From Dugong dugon (taxonomy: Eukaryota > Chordata > Mammalia > Sirenia > Dugongidae): DNA of 64,000 bases. The notes below the pieces were generated by a model, which searched no databases, was not told where the DNA came from, and saw only the letters and a program-made list of their open reading frames with translations. Where the stretch lies: contig CM057482.1 of assembly GCA_030035585.1 (NCBI GenBank), forward strand, positions 15,425,001 to 15,489,000, read 5' to 3'. Positions 21,201 to 32,791 of the stretch are shown piece after piece (position 1 is the first letter of the stretch; every line of letters starts with the position of its first letter). The position numbers were made by a program, and so were the translations under genes.

Positions 21201-21825
21201 CAAAATCAGTGGGAGCCGTTGTGAACTTGACAGAGGCTCAGGACTGCCCAATGAGACCAGCTCTGCTCAATTTCTGTAGTCCTCAGACCCAAGTAGGAAC
21301 AGGCTAACCCAGGGGTAAGTCTGCATTTACAGCCTAGACCCACAAGGCTTTGTGCTACTCCTGGGGCACTTGCTCTCCCTGCCCAGTGTGTCAGCCATGA
21401 TCCCCTCACTGAGTTACAGTGGCCTGGTGGCAGGGATGAAATCCTAAATTTCTTAAAGTCTTCCCCATGAAGTGTCAGGCTCCAAGTGAGTGGTCAGTGA
21501 ATATTTGCTGAATAAACACACAAGCCAGGGTCTGGTTAACATGGTGAGGATGACATTTGGTCCACAGGATACTGTGAAAACGGAAAGACAATGTGGTGAG
21601 GAACCGTCTTATCACTCCCCTTCCCCATCCCACACATACACTTGGCCAAGAAACCAAGGTCAGTATTGGCCTCATAGTCTCCATCCAATGGCCAAGCAAA
21701 CCTGAGGGCCAAACTCTTTGGACCCTCTTAAATCTATGCAGTGCCAGGGTGGAGCCACTGAGGGCCCAGACCTTTCTCTTAGCTCTTACACGGTGAGTTT
21801 CACAGAGAGAACATCCACGTAGGAT

Positions 21826-21995
21826 CTGCAGAGTGTGGTTTGATCTCAGCACGACACTGGTTAGCTGTGTGGTCCTGAGAAACTCACCTCGTCTCTCCGG
21901 ACCTCGGTTTTACCATCTGTGAAATGGAGAGACAGAGCTGCCTGTGGTTGTCTATCTAACAGGGACTCTGTGAGGTGAACCACAGCCCATGAGAG
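21826..21995 (+). repeat. MIR SINE fragment
   Basis: GGTTAGCTGTGTGGTCCTGA, GGACCTCGGTTTTACCATCT and GTGAAATGGAGAGACAGAGC are MIR-like in sense orientation. Confidence 0.7.
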
Positions 21996-22154
21996 ATGCT
22001 TATCTGAGCAGATGAATCTATTAAGAATTTTTCTTTCCTACTCAGAACCTCATCTTACAGAACAGGTAAGAACTAAGCTGCTAAGGCTAAGGCGGAGATG
22101 GGGGCTGGTTTTAGGCCTTCTCCTTCTCTTCAGGAAACGTGGCTTGAAGAACAA

Positions 22155-22260
22155 CTGCCTCATTTTAGAGACGAGGAAACTGAGGTGCCAAGAGGGTCCT
22201 ACTGTTCAAGGGCACATACTCCCCCAAGAACCACACAACCTTGGGGGCTCTAAGCTCCCT
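22155..22260 (-). repeat. MIR fragment
   Basis: CATTTTAGAGACGAGGAAAC and TGAGGTGCCAAGAGGGTCC form a short complement of the MIR core. Confidence 0.6.
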
Positions 22261-22399
22261 CGTATGAACACAGGCAGAGGAAGCCCCACTTCAGCCCTGA
22301 GGACCCACCCGCCCACCACCTGAGGCCCCTGAGAACAGCCTGTGGTTACCAGGTTACCAGGCAACCAGCACTGTGTTGCCCAGCACTCCCATTAGCACC

Positions 22400-22640
22400 T
22401 TGCAGCTGTCCTCGCAGCCAAAACTGGTTTAGAAAAGGCCGCCTGGCTGACAGGTAGAAACAAAGGGAGTAGGCCCCATTTGACAGGCAGTGTTCCTCCC
22501 ATTTGCATGTCATTAAGCTGCAGGCCAGTTAGCAGAGGGGGACACATAGCTTCAGACTCCCTGCCAAGCTGGGTTGCAGAGGCAGGGGGCTTCATTTGCA
22601 TCTTGGACACCTGCCCTGAGCCACAGAGCCCATTTGAAGA
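22400..22640. promoter_or_regulatory. Candidate conserved non-coding segment
   Basis: This repeat-free block carries CCATTTGACAGGCAGTGTTC, CCCATTTGCATGTCATTAAG (octamer-like ATTTGCAT beside CATTAA), a second TTCATTTGCATC and GACACCTGCC (an E-box). Two ATTTGCAT sites lie within about 100 bp. A regulatory role is inference. Confidence 0.35.
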
Positions 22641-22887
22641 AGAGGGTTTTCTTGAAGAGATGACTAGGAGGGCTGGGGGACTGGGAAAGGGTGCCCCAAC
22701 TTAAAGGTGACCCAGCTTTTCCCTGTCTCCCTCCCAAACCATGACACAAGCTGGAGCACCGTCCTGGTTTGAGGGAAAAGGGCTTTTTACTCAGAGTTCA
22801 AATTTGGCAACACGTAACTGCTTGTGAGAAGACCAGTGAATTCTAACAACCCAGGCTTATCTGAGCTCCCCACAGCCAGCATCCGGG

Positions 22888-22888
<1 letters not shown>

Positions 22889-22930
<42 letters not shown>
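22889..22930. repeat. CA dinucleotide microsatellite
   Basis: About 20 uninterrupted CA units. A candidate polymorphic marker; otherwise unremarkable. Confidence 0.95.
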
Positions 22931-22935
<5 letters not shown>

Positions 22936-23084
22936 AAGAATGGAACACAGGCCACATTTTCTCCGATCTCCCATTCTGAGGCCTCCTGGGGCTCGCCTGA
23001 TTGACAAGATGCTAAATGCAAGAGGTTTTCTGTGATAGAGAAAGAGATTTTCTTGAAGCATTCAACTCCTGACCTTTAAGAGCT

Positions 23085-23290
23085 CGGGGAGCAAAATGAT
23101 TTTCAGTCACTTTGGTCTGAGTGAAAGGTATGTGAATTGATCGACTGCCAGGCTCTGGCCTCCCGAGGTCTCAGTGTTATGTCATTAAAATCTTACAATC
23201 GAGTTATCCTAATGTATTCCAGCAGCCACCTTCTCAGAGGCGATTAGTAAATAGACTCAAAGTTACATGGTGGAAAACTCTTTCTCTGAG
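23085..23290. promoter_or_regulatory. Candidate conserved non-coding segment
   Basis: It includes TTCAGTCACTTTGGTCTGAG, GTGAATTGATCGACTGCCAG, ATGTCATTAAAATCTTACAA and GGCGATTAGTAAATAGACTC. No repeat is recognised. Motif texture resembles conserved non-coding DNA, but the evidence is weak. The interval 23290-24010 holds no gene. Confidence 0.3.
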
Positions 23291-24014
23291 GGCCTGCTTG
23301 TTGAGAAGGCCAACAGTGAGTTAGGGGCCTGAGGCCAAAATCGGGTCTCTGGTGATTTGGGGCTTTCTCTTTTGACATTATATTAGACTATGATAACTAT
23401 TGTTGTTTCTTCCTCTCACACTTTATCCTCTATCTTCCTTTTATTTGTAAAGACACCTGCCCTTCTGGTCACAAGGTGGCTAGGAGTATCAGCCTGGCTA
23501 ATCATGGTGCCTTGTTCCTCTGGCAAGAGTGATTGGTCTGGGGGTACACCCGACCCAGGCTGAGCCAGTCAGAATCTTCCCTGGAATTGTTCTCTTTTTA
23601 ATGAGGTTTCAGCTGCGAGTGTGACAGTACGGGTTGATGGCAGCCATCTTCCTTCCTGAGTGTGTTCTGTTGGCAGAAGATAGTCAAGTAGCAACAAGCA
23701 GGAAGGAGAGAAAGGTGGAGTGACAGAGGCATAGTTTCTGAAGCACCTGGTTTCTGAAACTCTATCAATACTGTAAGTTACTCTCATGTCTCTCCTAGCT
23801 CCACGAGCCTTGAAGTTCCTCTTTTGCTTAAGTTAGCCAAGATTCATTCATGTTGCTTGCAATCCAAATTCCACCATGTGGTGGGAGCTGATATTTCCAA
23901 GGTACAATTGTCTGGGGCTTGGAGAAAATGAAATTGATAGGGAATGGTGTGAAGTGTGACCATGCAGCTCAGAGGTACAGACCACGGCAGCTCCTCAGGG
24001 ACAGCCCACTAAAG

Positions 24015-24303
24015 CATGGGCTCCATGAAGAGAGGGGATTTTGTCTCTTTTGTTCACTGATGTATTCGCCATTCCTAGAACAATGCCAGGGAGCCCTGGT
24101 CACGCAGTGGTTAAGAGCTACCGCTGCTAACCAAAAGGTCGGCAGTTCGAATCCACCAGCCACTCCTTGGAAACCCTGCGGGGCAGTTCTACTCTATTCT
24201 ATAGGGTCACTATGAGTTGGAATTGACTCGACGGCACCTAACAACAACAGAACAATGCCTGATACGTTGCAGATGCTCAGTGAATATCTGTTAAATAAAT
24301 TAG
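24015..24303 (+). repeat. L2 3' end split by a SINE
   Basis: GGGCTCCATGAAGAGAGGGG, TTTTGTTCACTGATGTATTC and CCTAGAACAATGCC resume after the SINE as TGATACGTTGCAGATGCTCA and GTGAATATCTGTTAAATAAA, the normal end of mammalian L2. Confidence 0.7.
24088..24248 (+). mobile_element. AfroSINE with perfect target duplication
   Basis: Short form: GGGAGCCCTGGTCACGCAGTG head, GGCAGTTCGAATCC B box, tail TCACTATGAGTTGGAATTGA and ACGGCACCTAACAACAAC. The 11-bp AGAACAATGCC is repeated at 24077-24087 and 24249-24259. The tail ends exactly like the RTE 3' end at 51.5 kb, showing the partner-LINE relationship. Confidence 0.96.
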
Positions 24304-24417
24304 TTGTGCAGATTAGGAAATATGATCCCTCTCCCTCCTCTCTGGGAGAACTTTTACCTTTATCCCCTGTCCCCAGGGTCCCATGAGTCAAAAGGAAATA
24401 ATATGATGTGTCAATTA

Positions 24418-24750
24418 GGAATGCTTTCAGCAGCAAATAACAGAACATTGGCTTAAACATAAAAGGGTTTATTTGTCTCAGGACATAAGAAGTCCAAGGG
24501 TGGGCATTCTAGGGCTGGTGTGGTTGCTTAATGCTGCCATCAGGGACCCAGTGTCTTTCCATCTTCTGTTACATATCCATCCCCAAGATTGTTACCTCAT
24601 GGATGTGAGATGGTTGTTGGACCTTCAAGGTGTCAAGTTTGCAATCCAGATAGAAAGGAGAAGAGAAAGAAGAAGCAGAAAGAAGCACTGCATGTTATTA
24701 GGAAAGCAAGACTTTCTGGAAAAACCTCACATAGCATCTCACTAACCAGA
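24418..24750. repeat. Ancient interspersed repeat, family not assigned
   Basis: AGCAGCAAATAACAGAACAT, TTTATTTGTCTCAGGACATA and AGAAGTCCAAGGGTGG resemble the copy at 3.87-4.19 kb and, more weakly, the region at 28.8-29.06 kb. It is old and not coding. Confidence 0.4.
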
Positions 24751-24768
24751 ACAATATCATGGGCCACC

Positions 24769-24915
24769 CAGGGGCAGAATCACCAGTGGCTTGCACTGAG
24801 CAAGGTATTTGCACGCTAATCTGTGGTGGGGGACAGGTGAAATTGTGCACTGCAGATTGATGGGAAGAAATAATCGGGCTTGTGCATACCTTGCTTATTG
24901 GGTGATCCGGCCCTG
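24769..24915. mobile_element. Solo palindromic hAT-type MITE (copy C)
   Basis: 147 bp from CAGGGGCAGAATCACC to GGGTGATCCGGCCCTG. The two halves are imperfect reverse complements, and the element matches the palindromic unit of the composite elements at 2.3 and 5.1 kb. A perfect 8-bp duplication GGGCCACC lies at 24761-24768 and 24916-24923, so this short form moves on its own. No transposase is encoded; mobilisation in trans is assumed. Confidence 0.9.
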
Positions 24916-25359
24916 GGGCCACCTCTAGCTGTAAGACAGTCTGTGGAGCAAGTATCTTTTGTTGGGCACACTGATGCCCTCCCCTCCAAATCGGGTTTTG
25001 TGAGTAGAAAGTAGGAGAAATGGAGTTTGGGTAGCATGTGTCCCCCATTGGAGAGATTTTTTTATTTTAACAAAGGAGGTCGACTGAGCAACATGTGAAC
25101 CTGATTCACAGTCATTTGCCTGTTTTCTCAGCCTCAGAGACTAAGAAAAGCGGAAAGGGATTTATGATGTTCTGGTTCAACTCTACGATATATAGATGAT
25201 GACCCTAACTGGATATGAGGCCTCTGTAAACACAGACTGGATGATCCAGGAGTCAAGTCCTGCCCCTTATTTACTATAAACTCTATTCCTCAAAGCAATG
25301 GCTCAGGGAGAGGCCGAAGACCCCAGGATGGGGACTTTCTTCCCAAATCAATTCTACAT

Positions 25360-26040
25360 CAGTTTCTACTGATGCATTACAAACCATCCCCAAACTTAGT
25401 GGCTTTACCAACAACTATTCAAAAAAAAAACTTGTTGCCGTCAAATCGGTTCCGACTCATAGCAACCCTATAGGACAGAGTAGAACTGTCCCATAGGGTT
25501 TCCAAAGAGTGGCTGGTGGATTCAAACAACTGACCTTTTGGTTGGCAGCTGGTTAGCAACCAGTTAAGACCACTGCACCACCAGGGCTCCCCAACAACTA
25601 TTACTATCTCATAATTCTGTGGGTTGACTGTGCTCAGCTGGAAGTTCTTTTGCTACACGTGATGTTGGCTGCAGTCGTCTGGGGACTCATTTGAGCTAGA
25701 ATGTTCAATATGGTTCAGTCACTTAGCTGGCAGTTGATGCTTTCTGATCACTGGGCGTTCAGCTGGAGCTATTTCTGGGAGCACCTAAATGTGGTATCTC
25801 CATTTGGCTGGAGCTTCTCACAGCATGGCAGCTGTGAGTATCCAGAGTGAGTGTTCCAAGAGACCAGATGGAAGTTGCAAGGTTGTCCATTAGCCAGCAT
25901 TAAAAGTTCCAGAACATCACTTCTGCCACATTCTGTTGGTCAAGCAAGTCACTAAGTCCAGCCCAGATATCAGAGGAGGGAAATTAGACTCCAACTCTTG
26001 ATGTCAGGAGTGGCATACCCAGTTCAAGTAGAAAAGAATG
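25360..26040 (-). repeat. Old interspersed repeat split by a SINE
   Basis: TGCATTACAAACCATCCCCA and AACTTAGTGGCTTTACCAAC resume after the SINE with ATTACTATCTCATAATTCTG and GTGGGTTGACTGTGCTCAGC, followed by GCATGGCAGCTGTGAGTATC. This is a widespread old mammalian repeat, which I cannot assign more precisely. Positions 26040-27180 have no recognised gene. Confidence 0.5.
25420..25590 (-). mobile_element. AfroSINE with perfect target duplication
   Basis: Reverse-strand short form from an A-rich edge and CTTGTTGCCGTCAAATCGG to CCACTGCACCACCAGGGCTC. The 12-bp CCAACAACTATT occurs at 25408-25419 and 25591-25602. Confidence 0.95.
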
Positions 26041-27195
26041 ACCTAGCAGCCTTCTGCAAAATTATCTACCACTAACTCATGTGATAAATGTTCCTTGATC
26101 TCCTCCCCTGGGTTCAGTTTGGATTGTGGGGGTCTGATTCTTTGCAGGGAGGCATTTTCAGGTTCCTTCTGGAGTCTGATGCAGTAAACATTTATTGAGA
26201 ACCACTGGCCTTTCACCGCCTCACCTCTCTCTTCTCCCTTCCCAAGGCATGTTTACACAGCCAGCTTCTTTTCCAAAGACACAAGCTGGTTCTTCTTACC
26301 AAACTCTATAACATGTTCTCAGAGGTATCAGCCCACCCTAATCCTACCACAACCTCCATTGGTAAATATTTACTGAGCACCTCCAAGACTTGGGACACCA
26401 AGGTACTTTGAGGGAAGCAGAAGCACGTAAGACCTGGTCTTTGGCCCCAGATTGAATCATATCAAGCTGGGGAGAAGAGCCAGGGTCCCAGGAGAGGGAA
26501 ATTAGAATCACAAGAAGGAGATTCTAAAGTTGAAGGACCCATGGCATGGAGGAAGGCAGAACTTCATGGAGAAGGGATGGCTGAAGCTAAGACTTGAAGG
26601 GTGGTTTCTCATAAGAGAAACCAACTTGGGTGCTTTGGGTTGTGAGACAGTTAGTGACTTGCATAGTCTCAAGCAAACCCAGGGTTTATGATGTATTATG
26701 GTGGTGCACATGGGCTACACAGGGATCTGTGGAGCCAGCAAATCTCACCACTTCCTCATGGGCTGCAGGGTCTTTCCCCCAACGTAGAATCTCTGCTTCT
26801 CTCTGAGCCTCTCCTTGAAGCCTCCTCCCTCTCCTGACTTTTATGCTCTACCTTTTTGACTTCGTGCTCCTTCATAATTTCAATTTGTACATGGCCACCA
26901 GGATTCAGCTTCCCTTCACAGCATCCTTTCAGCTTCTGCCTCTACTGCTAACTGCTTCATTTTCTCCATGGTTCTTGGTGCCTGGTCCAGAAACAGTTCC
27001 AGGGACAGAGAACCAGAGAGAGAAGCAGATTGGTCAAGAAGAGAAGCTCATCTTTTTGTGTCAGGCCACCTGATAGGTCAATCTGGTGTCTGAGTCAGGT
27101 GCCCATGCCTGAGCCAATCAACTGAGGCAATGGAACATGGTACAAACTGAGTCACATGGTACAAAACATGATGGCATAGGCAGTAGGGAATTATA

Positions 27196-27390
27196 TCCAT
27201 TGTCATCAAGTTGATTCTGACTCATAGCAACCCTATAGAGGAGAGTAGAACTGCCCCATAGTGTTTCCAAGGCTGTAATCTTTATGGAAACAGACTGCTA
27301 CATCTTTCTCCTGTGGAGCGGCTGGTGGGTTCAAACAGCTGTCCTTTCGGTTAGCAGCAGAGGGGTTAACCACTTCGCCACCAGGGCTCC
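27196..27390 (-). mobile_element. AfroSINE with perfect target duplication
   Basis: Reverse-strand long form including CTGTAATCTTTATGGAAACA and CTTCGCCACCAGGGCTCC. The 12-bp TAGGGAATTATA flanks it at 27184-27195 and 27391-27402. Confidence 0.95.
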
Positions 27391-27402
27391 TAGGGAATTA
27401 TA

Positions 27403-27995
27403 AGCCAACCAGTTCTTACCAGGGGCCATGGCATCTCCAGCACAGAGTCTCGTGCTCAGACTAGGTCAGGAGAGGCCAAGGACTATCTACACTTGCCCCA
27501 CCACTCCATTTCCAGAAACACAGGACTTTTATCTGGCAGTAGAAGCACCACCCTCTATTCGGGGGAGCTTGCTCACAGGTGCCTCTCTAGTGTGCTTCTT
27601 GCTTGAATTGCAAATTGAATCACTGCATAAACCCTACATAACTCAGAGCCCCATGCTGGCAGTATCTTATTTTTCAATTTCTTTTTTTTTTAATTGAATA
27701 AACATATTTTATGCAAGCCGGGCTACCTCGGTGAAGGCTGTTCCCCTGTGATTCATCAGAGTAATAACTAGAACACCATTATTTGGCTCCATCCTCCTGC
27801 TGAGAACATCACATAACTGAGAAATGTTCATGCATCTCACAGAGTTGCTGGGGAGAGGGGAAGGGGGGCAGCAGCAAGAGGAGAAGGAGAGGGAGGAAGG
27901 AGTGAACAAGTGATTACGTACACACACAGGTAGGCATCCAGAGACGGGATTAGACACAGAGGAAAACACAGACTGACATGTGGGGTGCTGATGAC
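27403..27995. other. Unique stretch
   Basis: No gene is seen. A T-rich run near 27680 and purine-rich GGGGAGAGGGGAAGGGGGGC at 27850 precede the CA-rich microsatellite. Confidence 0.4.
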
Positions 27996-28045
27996 ATAGA
28001 CACACACACACGCGTGCACACACACACACACACACACACACACGG
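27996..28045. repeat. CA/CG-containing microsatellite
   Basis: CA repeats interrupted by CGCG near 28010 and continuing to 28043. From 28045 to 29160 nothing coding is seen; 28800-29060 may be an old repeat related to those at 3.9 and 24.4 kb. Confidence 0.9.
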
Positions 28046-29167
28046 AGGTACAAGAAAGAACCACACACCTCTCTACTCAAGAATTCCCACACTTGGAAAA
28101 AAGTGAAAAGACATAAACTTACAAAAGTTTAATGTGAGAAGGGATGTTAGAGAGCTGATCCAATCACATAATTCCACAGATAAGAAAAATGAAGCTCAGA
28201 AAGGTAGCAGAGGCCCCTAGGTGTCCTAAGTGCAGGCACACGCGTTCCTGGGTTGTGCCTAGAAATAGATAAGTCAACTAGTGTTCAATGCAGTGCACTT
28301 CTTTATGTTTATTGAGCCCTTGTTCCTGGGTTAAAGATTTTCAGACATCCTCATCACTTTGATCTAAGGTGTGACCAAAATATTCCTGCTTTTTTTTTTT
28401 TTAATCAATGACTTTTGTTAGGTTGGCTGGGCACCTGGAAGTAACTTCAGAAGGCGTCCTCGGGACAGAGTGGCCCTGTGGTTAATGTCTTACATACCCT
28501 AGTGACTCTGAGAGGCTGTGGGAATGAACACTTTTAAGGTTAAGCAAGTCAAACCTTCAGTTCAGGTTTCTGGAACCTTCCCTCTTCCTCTCCAGTATTG
28601 TTGCGACTTTTTTAATGCAGCTCTCCTCACTTCCTGCCTGGATTATTGCCATGTTCGTGGCCTATTTCCAATCTCTCCCTTCTCCGATCCTCCCTTTCTC
28701 CTACCCACAGACTAATCTTTCCAGAACATTCTCTCATCAATGTGCCCTTGTTAGAGTCACCAGGATCACAAGGTGCATGTATCCACCCCTGCAGTAGTCA
28801 GTCATCTTCTGATTACAAGTGAGAACATCCAACCTAAATGAGTTTACAAAATGGAGGAGAGGGAGGAAGTGGAAGCTTTACAAACTCAGGTACCTGGATG
28901 TTCAAGGTGTAAAGGCTGGATTCAGAGGCTTAACTGATGCCACAAAGAACATCTCTTTCCATTTCTCTCTCAACACTGCTCTTCCTGATGTTATCCACTT
29001 CCTGTGCTGGTTGAGAATTGCTTTGTGTCCTGGTGTGCAGCCAGTTGTGTGGTGGTCCTAGGAGAGAATGTGTCTCTAATTATTGGGTGGAGGGTTCTAC
29101 GTATGCCCAATAGACGAACCTTCTTACTTGTGTGCTTGACGTCTTTTACATCCTTACTGGTTTTTTC

Positions 29168-29316
29168 CCATTACCGTCGAGTTGATTCCGACTCATAGCA
29201 ATCTATAGGATGGAGTAGAACTGCCCCGTAGAGTTTCCAAGGAGCGCCTGGTAGATTCGAACTGCTGACATTTTGGTTAGCAGCCGTAACACCTAACCAC
29301 TATGCCACCAGCGTTC
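29168..29316 (-). mobile_element. AfroSINE
   Basis: Reverse-strand short form: CATTACCGTCGAGTTGATTC to CACTATGCCACCAGCGTTCC. The adjoining RTE fragment follows immediately. Confidence 0.92.
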
Positions 29317-29324
29317 CTGAAACC

Positions 29325-29600
29325 CATTGCCATCAAGTTGAAAAATTTGAATTGTGATGTTGGCAAAGAATATTGAATATACCAAGGACTGCCAAAAGAA
29401 TGCACAAATCTGTCTTGAAAGAAGTACAACCAGAATGCTCCTTAGAAGCAAGGATGGTGAGACTACATCTTACATACTTTGGACATGGTGTCAGGAGGGA
29501 TCAGTCCCTGGAGAAGGACATCATGTTTGGTAAAGTATAAGGCCAGTGAAAAAGAGGAAGATAGATGAGGTCAAGAGGGCAGAGACCCAGAGAGGAGGGA
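29325..29600 (+). mobile_element. RTE LINE 3' fragment
   Basis: TTGAATTGTGATGTTGGCAAAG, GAATATACCAAGGACTGCCA, GAAGTACAACCAGAATGCTC and GGAGAAGGACATCATG match the RTE copy at 51.5-53.2 kb in the opposite strand sense. It covers the region after the reverse transcriptase domain and stops short of the tail. Confidence 0.8.
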
Positions 29601-30298
29601 TGGCTTAGATTAAAGCCACCAGATACTAGATCTTAGAGAAGGTATCCCTCTTCTCTTGGTCTCTGCCCTCTTCTATTTGATGGTAAATGTTTAATAATAA
29701 GCTCTTCAGGAATAAGAAGTCCTGATTTGTAGCATTTGCCAATTTCCATGGTGTAAATATTCCCCCCGTGGCCAATTTTAAGCTACCAGTCTGACATCCC
29801 TAATGCAGAGCTGGGAAGAAATGTGCACAATTGGTGACTGTGAGCCAGTCAGTACAAGCCTGCTCCTGCACACCACTGAATCCCAATACAAAGCTCATCT
29901 TGCAGGACCAGTAATTTCCCAACATTAATCCCATAAGACACTAAAAGAGCATTCTAGGGTTACACAACTTTGAAAAACACAGCATTCTAAATCCTATTCT
30001 TAGAGCACCGTGAGCTGTGTTAGCTTATTAAAGGCCTCAAAAGTCCTGCAGTAAAGAAACCTGTGTAACTTCAATTAACTCAGCATTCCCCAAACCTGTC
30101 TGACCACCCAACCATTTCACCACTTACCTCTTCAGAACATCACTTGGGAGGACAACTTCTCCTCACTTATCTACTGTCTCGTTATCCGACGTTTTGTATT
30201 TTCAACAATAGTAAAAAATCTCCTGTAAAACTATTTTGCACGTTAATGATGTACTCCTGGCAATGATGAACGCCAAGGTGAGAGGAGAGAGTAACATT

Positions 30299-30440
30299 GG
30301 CTGTGATGGTTAAGGTTATGTGTCAATGTGGCTGTGCTATGATTCTCAGTGATTTGGCAGTCATGTAATGATGTAATTTGGCAGTTATGTAATGATGTAA
30401 TTTGGCAGTTATGTAATAACGTAGTCACCCTCCATTTTGA
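30299..30440 (+). repeat. LTR-type fragment with a 24-bp tandem repeat
   Basis: TGATGGTTAAGGTTATGTGT and CAATGTGGCTGTGCTATGAT resemble the start of an old MaLR-type LTR. A 24-bp unit containing ATTTGGCAGTTATGTAATGA is repeated about three times at 30352-30422. No coding sequence is present. The flanks 29600-30298 and 30440-31680 show no gene. Confidence 0.45.
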
Positions 30441-31679
30441 GATCTGATGTATTCATTCTCCATTTTTGCATAACACTGATTTTCACATAACGACCTGGTC
30501 CTTGGAACCTAACCATGTTGATAAGTGAGGAGAGGGTGTAGTGTTCAAAGGAACACACTTTGGAAAATGCCACACGAAACTATACAGATGTTTTCACATA
30601 AACAATGAGCCATCACTGAGAAAGAGGTTCAAATTGCTATTCTATTTTTCCCCCCATTGGTAGAAATATAACCAATGAATTAAAGTCAGAGGGAGACAGA
30701 ATTCTACTTGATAAGAGGAAGTGCTTTCTAACAATTAAGAGCCAGCCAGCAGTAGCATGAGGCTAGGTCTTGAAGGAATAAGGTCTCCATTGGCATAGGG
30801 GGTGAATGCCCATATACCAAGGAATACTGGGAGAGATTTCTTGCACTAGGAAGACAGTTAGAAAAGATTCCTTCAGAGAACTCCTCTGACATCCTAGGAT
30901 TTTATTCATTTGAAGTTCATAGGCCCTGTCTGGGGCCTCAGAGCAGGACGCATCAGAATGAGGACCACCTCTGGGTGGAAACAGAGATTTAAACTCTATT
31001 TATGCATGTGATACAATTTTAGAAGTACTAAGATGTCATCACATCCCAAAATACAATTCTTTAATATCTAGTTTCTGTATTAATTCACCATTAGAGTTTT
31101 GTTTCTTTAGCTTAATCTTTATTCCATGTTCAAATGGACATTATCCGGAGAAGGGGGCAGTTTGATGTAAGCTACTGTTGACCAGTTATGTCCCTCAGTG
31201 TGGTTATTTTCCCAGTCCCTCCCTGAGAGTAGGTTTTGTTTGGAGAAGGAGTTCTGGGGGAGACAGAGATACTGGGTGTCTGGGGGTGGGGGCTAGAGAA
31301 GAGGAGAGGCTGCAGGGGAGGGGAAAGTGGGGGTTCCAAAGACAGCCTTGGCTGCCTTTATGAATGTGTTTTGAGCTGGGCTTGTCCTAGAGATGTCCCA
31401 AAACTATTTTAAGAGGCAGCAAATTTAGCTGGTGGCTGGCTTGTAAATCATCCAGATACGTTGGTATTTCTGATGAGACAATCTGTCTCAGAATGAAACG
31501 TCTAAAGCCTTTACAACCAAAAGAGATTTGCCTTTTTGAACACTGCTATCTAAAAAGCACAACCACCACAGCCTGTTTTGCTAGCCAGATCCAACAGTGG
31601 GCAAAAGGTTTATAACCGTGGACGCATCCTTTGCACAGAGATTTCCAGGTGAAAAACAGCTTCTGTATCTACTATCTGG

Positions 31680-31800
31680 CAGAATTCTCACAACAGACTG
31701 AAAAAGCAAGTGATCTGGTCTCCCCTGTATAGATGAGGAAACCGAGGCAACTACCTCAGGTTTTCAGGGAGTTGATGACAAGAGCTTAGACTTCAACCCA
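31680..31800 (-). repeat. MIR fragment
   Basis: GTATAGATGAGGAAACCGAG and GCAACTACCTCAGGTTTTC form a short complement of MIR. Confidence 0.5.
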
Positions 31801-31875
31801 AGTTTTTCAAGTTTCACATCTCACTGTAATTAATATTTTAATATTTAACACGCATTTTAGCAAGGTAATGTTGTG

Positions 31876-32061
31876 GTTGTGTGCCATGGAGTCGCTTTTT
31901 GACTCATAGGGACCCCATGAGACAGAGTAGAACTGCCCCATAGGGTTTCCTAGGCTGTAATCTTTATGGGAGCAGATTGTCAGGTCTTCTGTACAGCTGC
32001 TAGAGGCTTCAAACCACCGATCCTTCCATTAGTAGCCAAGTGCTTAACCATTGCGCCACCA
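31876..32061 (-). mobile_element. AfroSINE
   Basis: Reverse-strand long form, diverged: GTGCCATGGAGTCGCTTTTT to AACCATTGCGCCACC. No target duplication is evident. Confidence 0.88.
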
Positions 32062-32317
32062 AATATTATCATTCAAAACACCAGATCATTCCACAAGGCT
32101 TTTAGTGAGAAGCAGCAGTCCCTGCTCCACTCCTTCTTCGTCCTGACTTCCCAAAACCTAGAGGCAATCACTTTCTACTTTTTTAGAAATTTCTTCGTGT
32201 ATTTCTCTCCATTTTTCTAAGTAAAATATTTATACTTCTAGTTCTTGATTTTATTTACATTTTAGATGTTATTTAAAAACTTCCTTCTGTGGAAGATGAG
32301 GATTTGATTTTTTATGT

Positions 32318-32398
32318 ATACACACCCACACTCACATACTCACACACATATACACACACTCTCATACTCACACACACTTACACGCACTCACACACTTT
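32318..32398. repeat. CA/CTCA simple repeat
   Basis: CACAC, CTCACA and TCATA units. A GA repeat follows at 32768-32788. Positions 32398-32768 hold T-rich DNA without a gene. Confidence 0.85.
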
Positions 32399-32791
32399 CC
32401 TTCTGCATTTCACAATATGGTTAAATCATAATTTTTATTTCTAATCTGATGTTTTTAATTTCCAGAAACTCTCTGACTGCTCCTTTTTTATATAGCATCC
32501 TGTTTCAGTTGCATGGATGGTATGCCTTTGCTTATCTCTCTAAGATTTTACTTTTTTTTTAATTTGACGTTTTCTTCTACTCCCTACATTATTTCTCTTT
32601 CTCCCAAGTTCTTTTTCTACTGGTTTATATTGGTCTCTGTCCTGCAAGTTGGATGTTTTCTGCAAATATCTGCTAATCCTCATCTTTCCATTCATATTTA
32701 CTCATAAGATGCTAGAAGGTGTTGGAACTTCTTAGTGCCTGGGTGGGTGGTTTTGCTGTAGGATGATGAGAGAGAGAGAGAGAGAGAGCAA

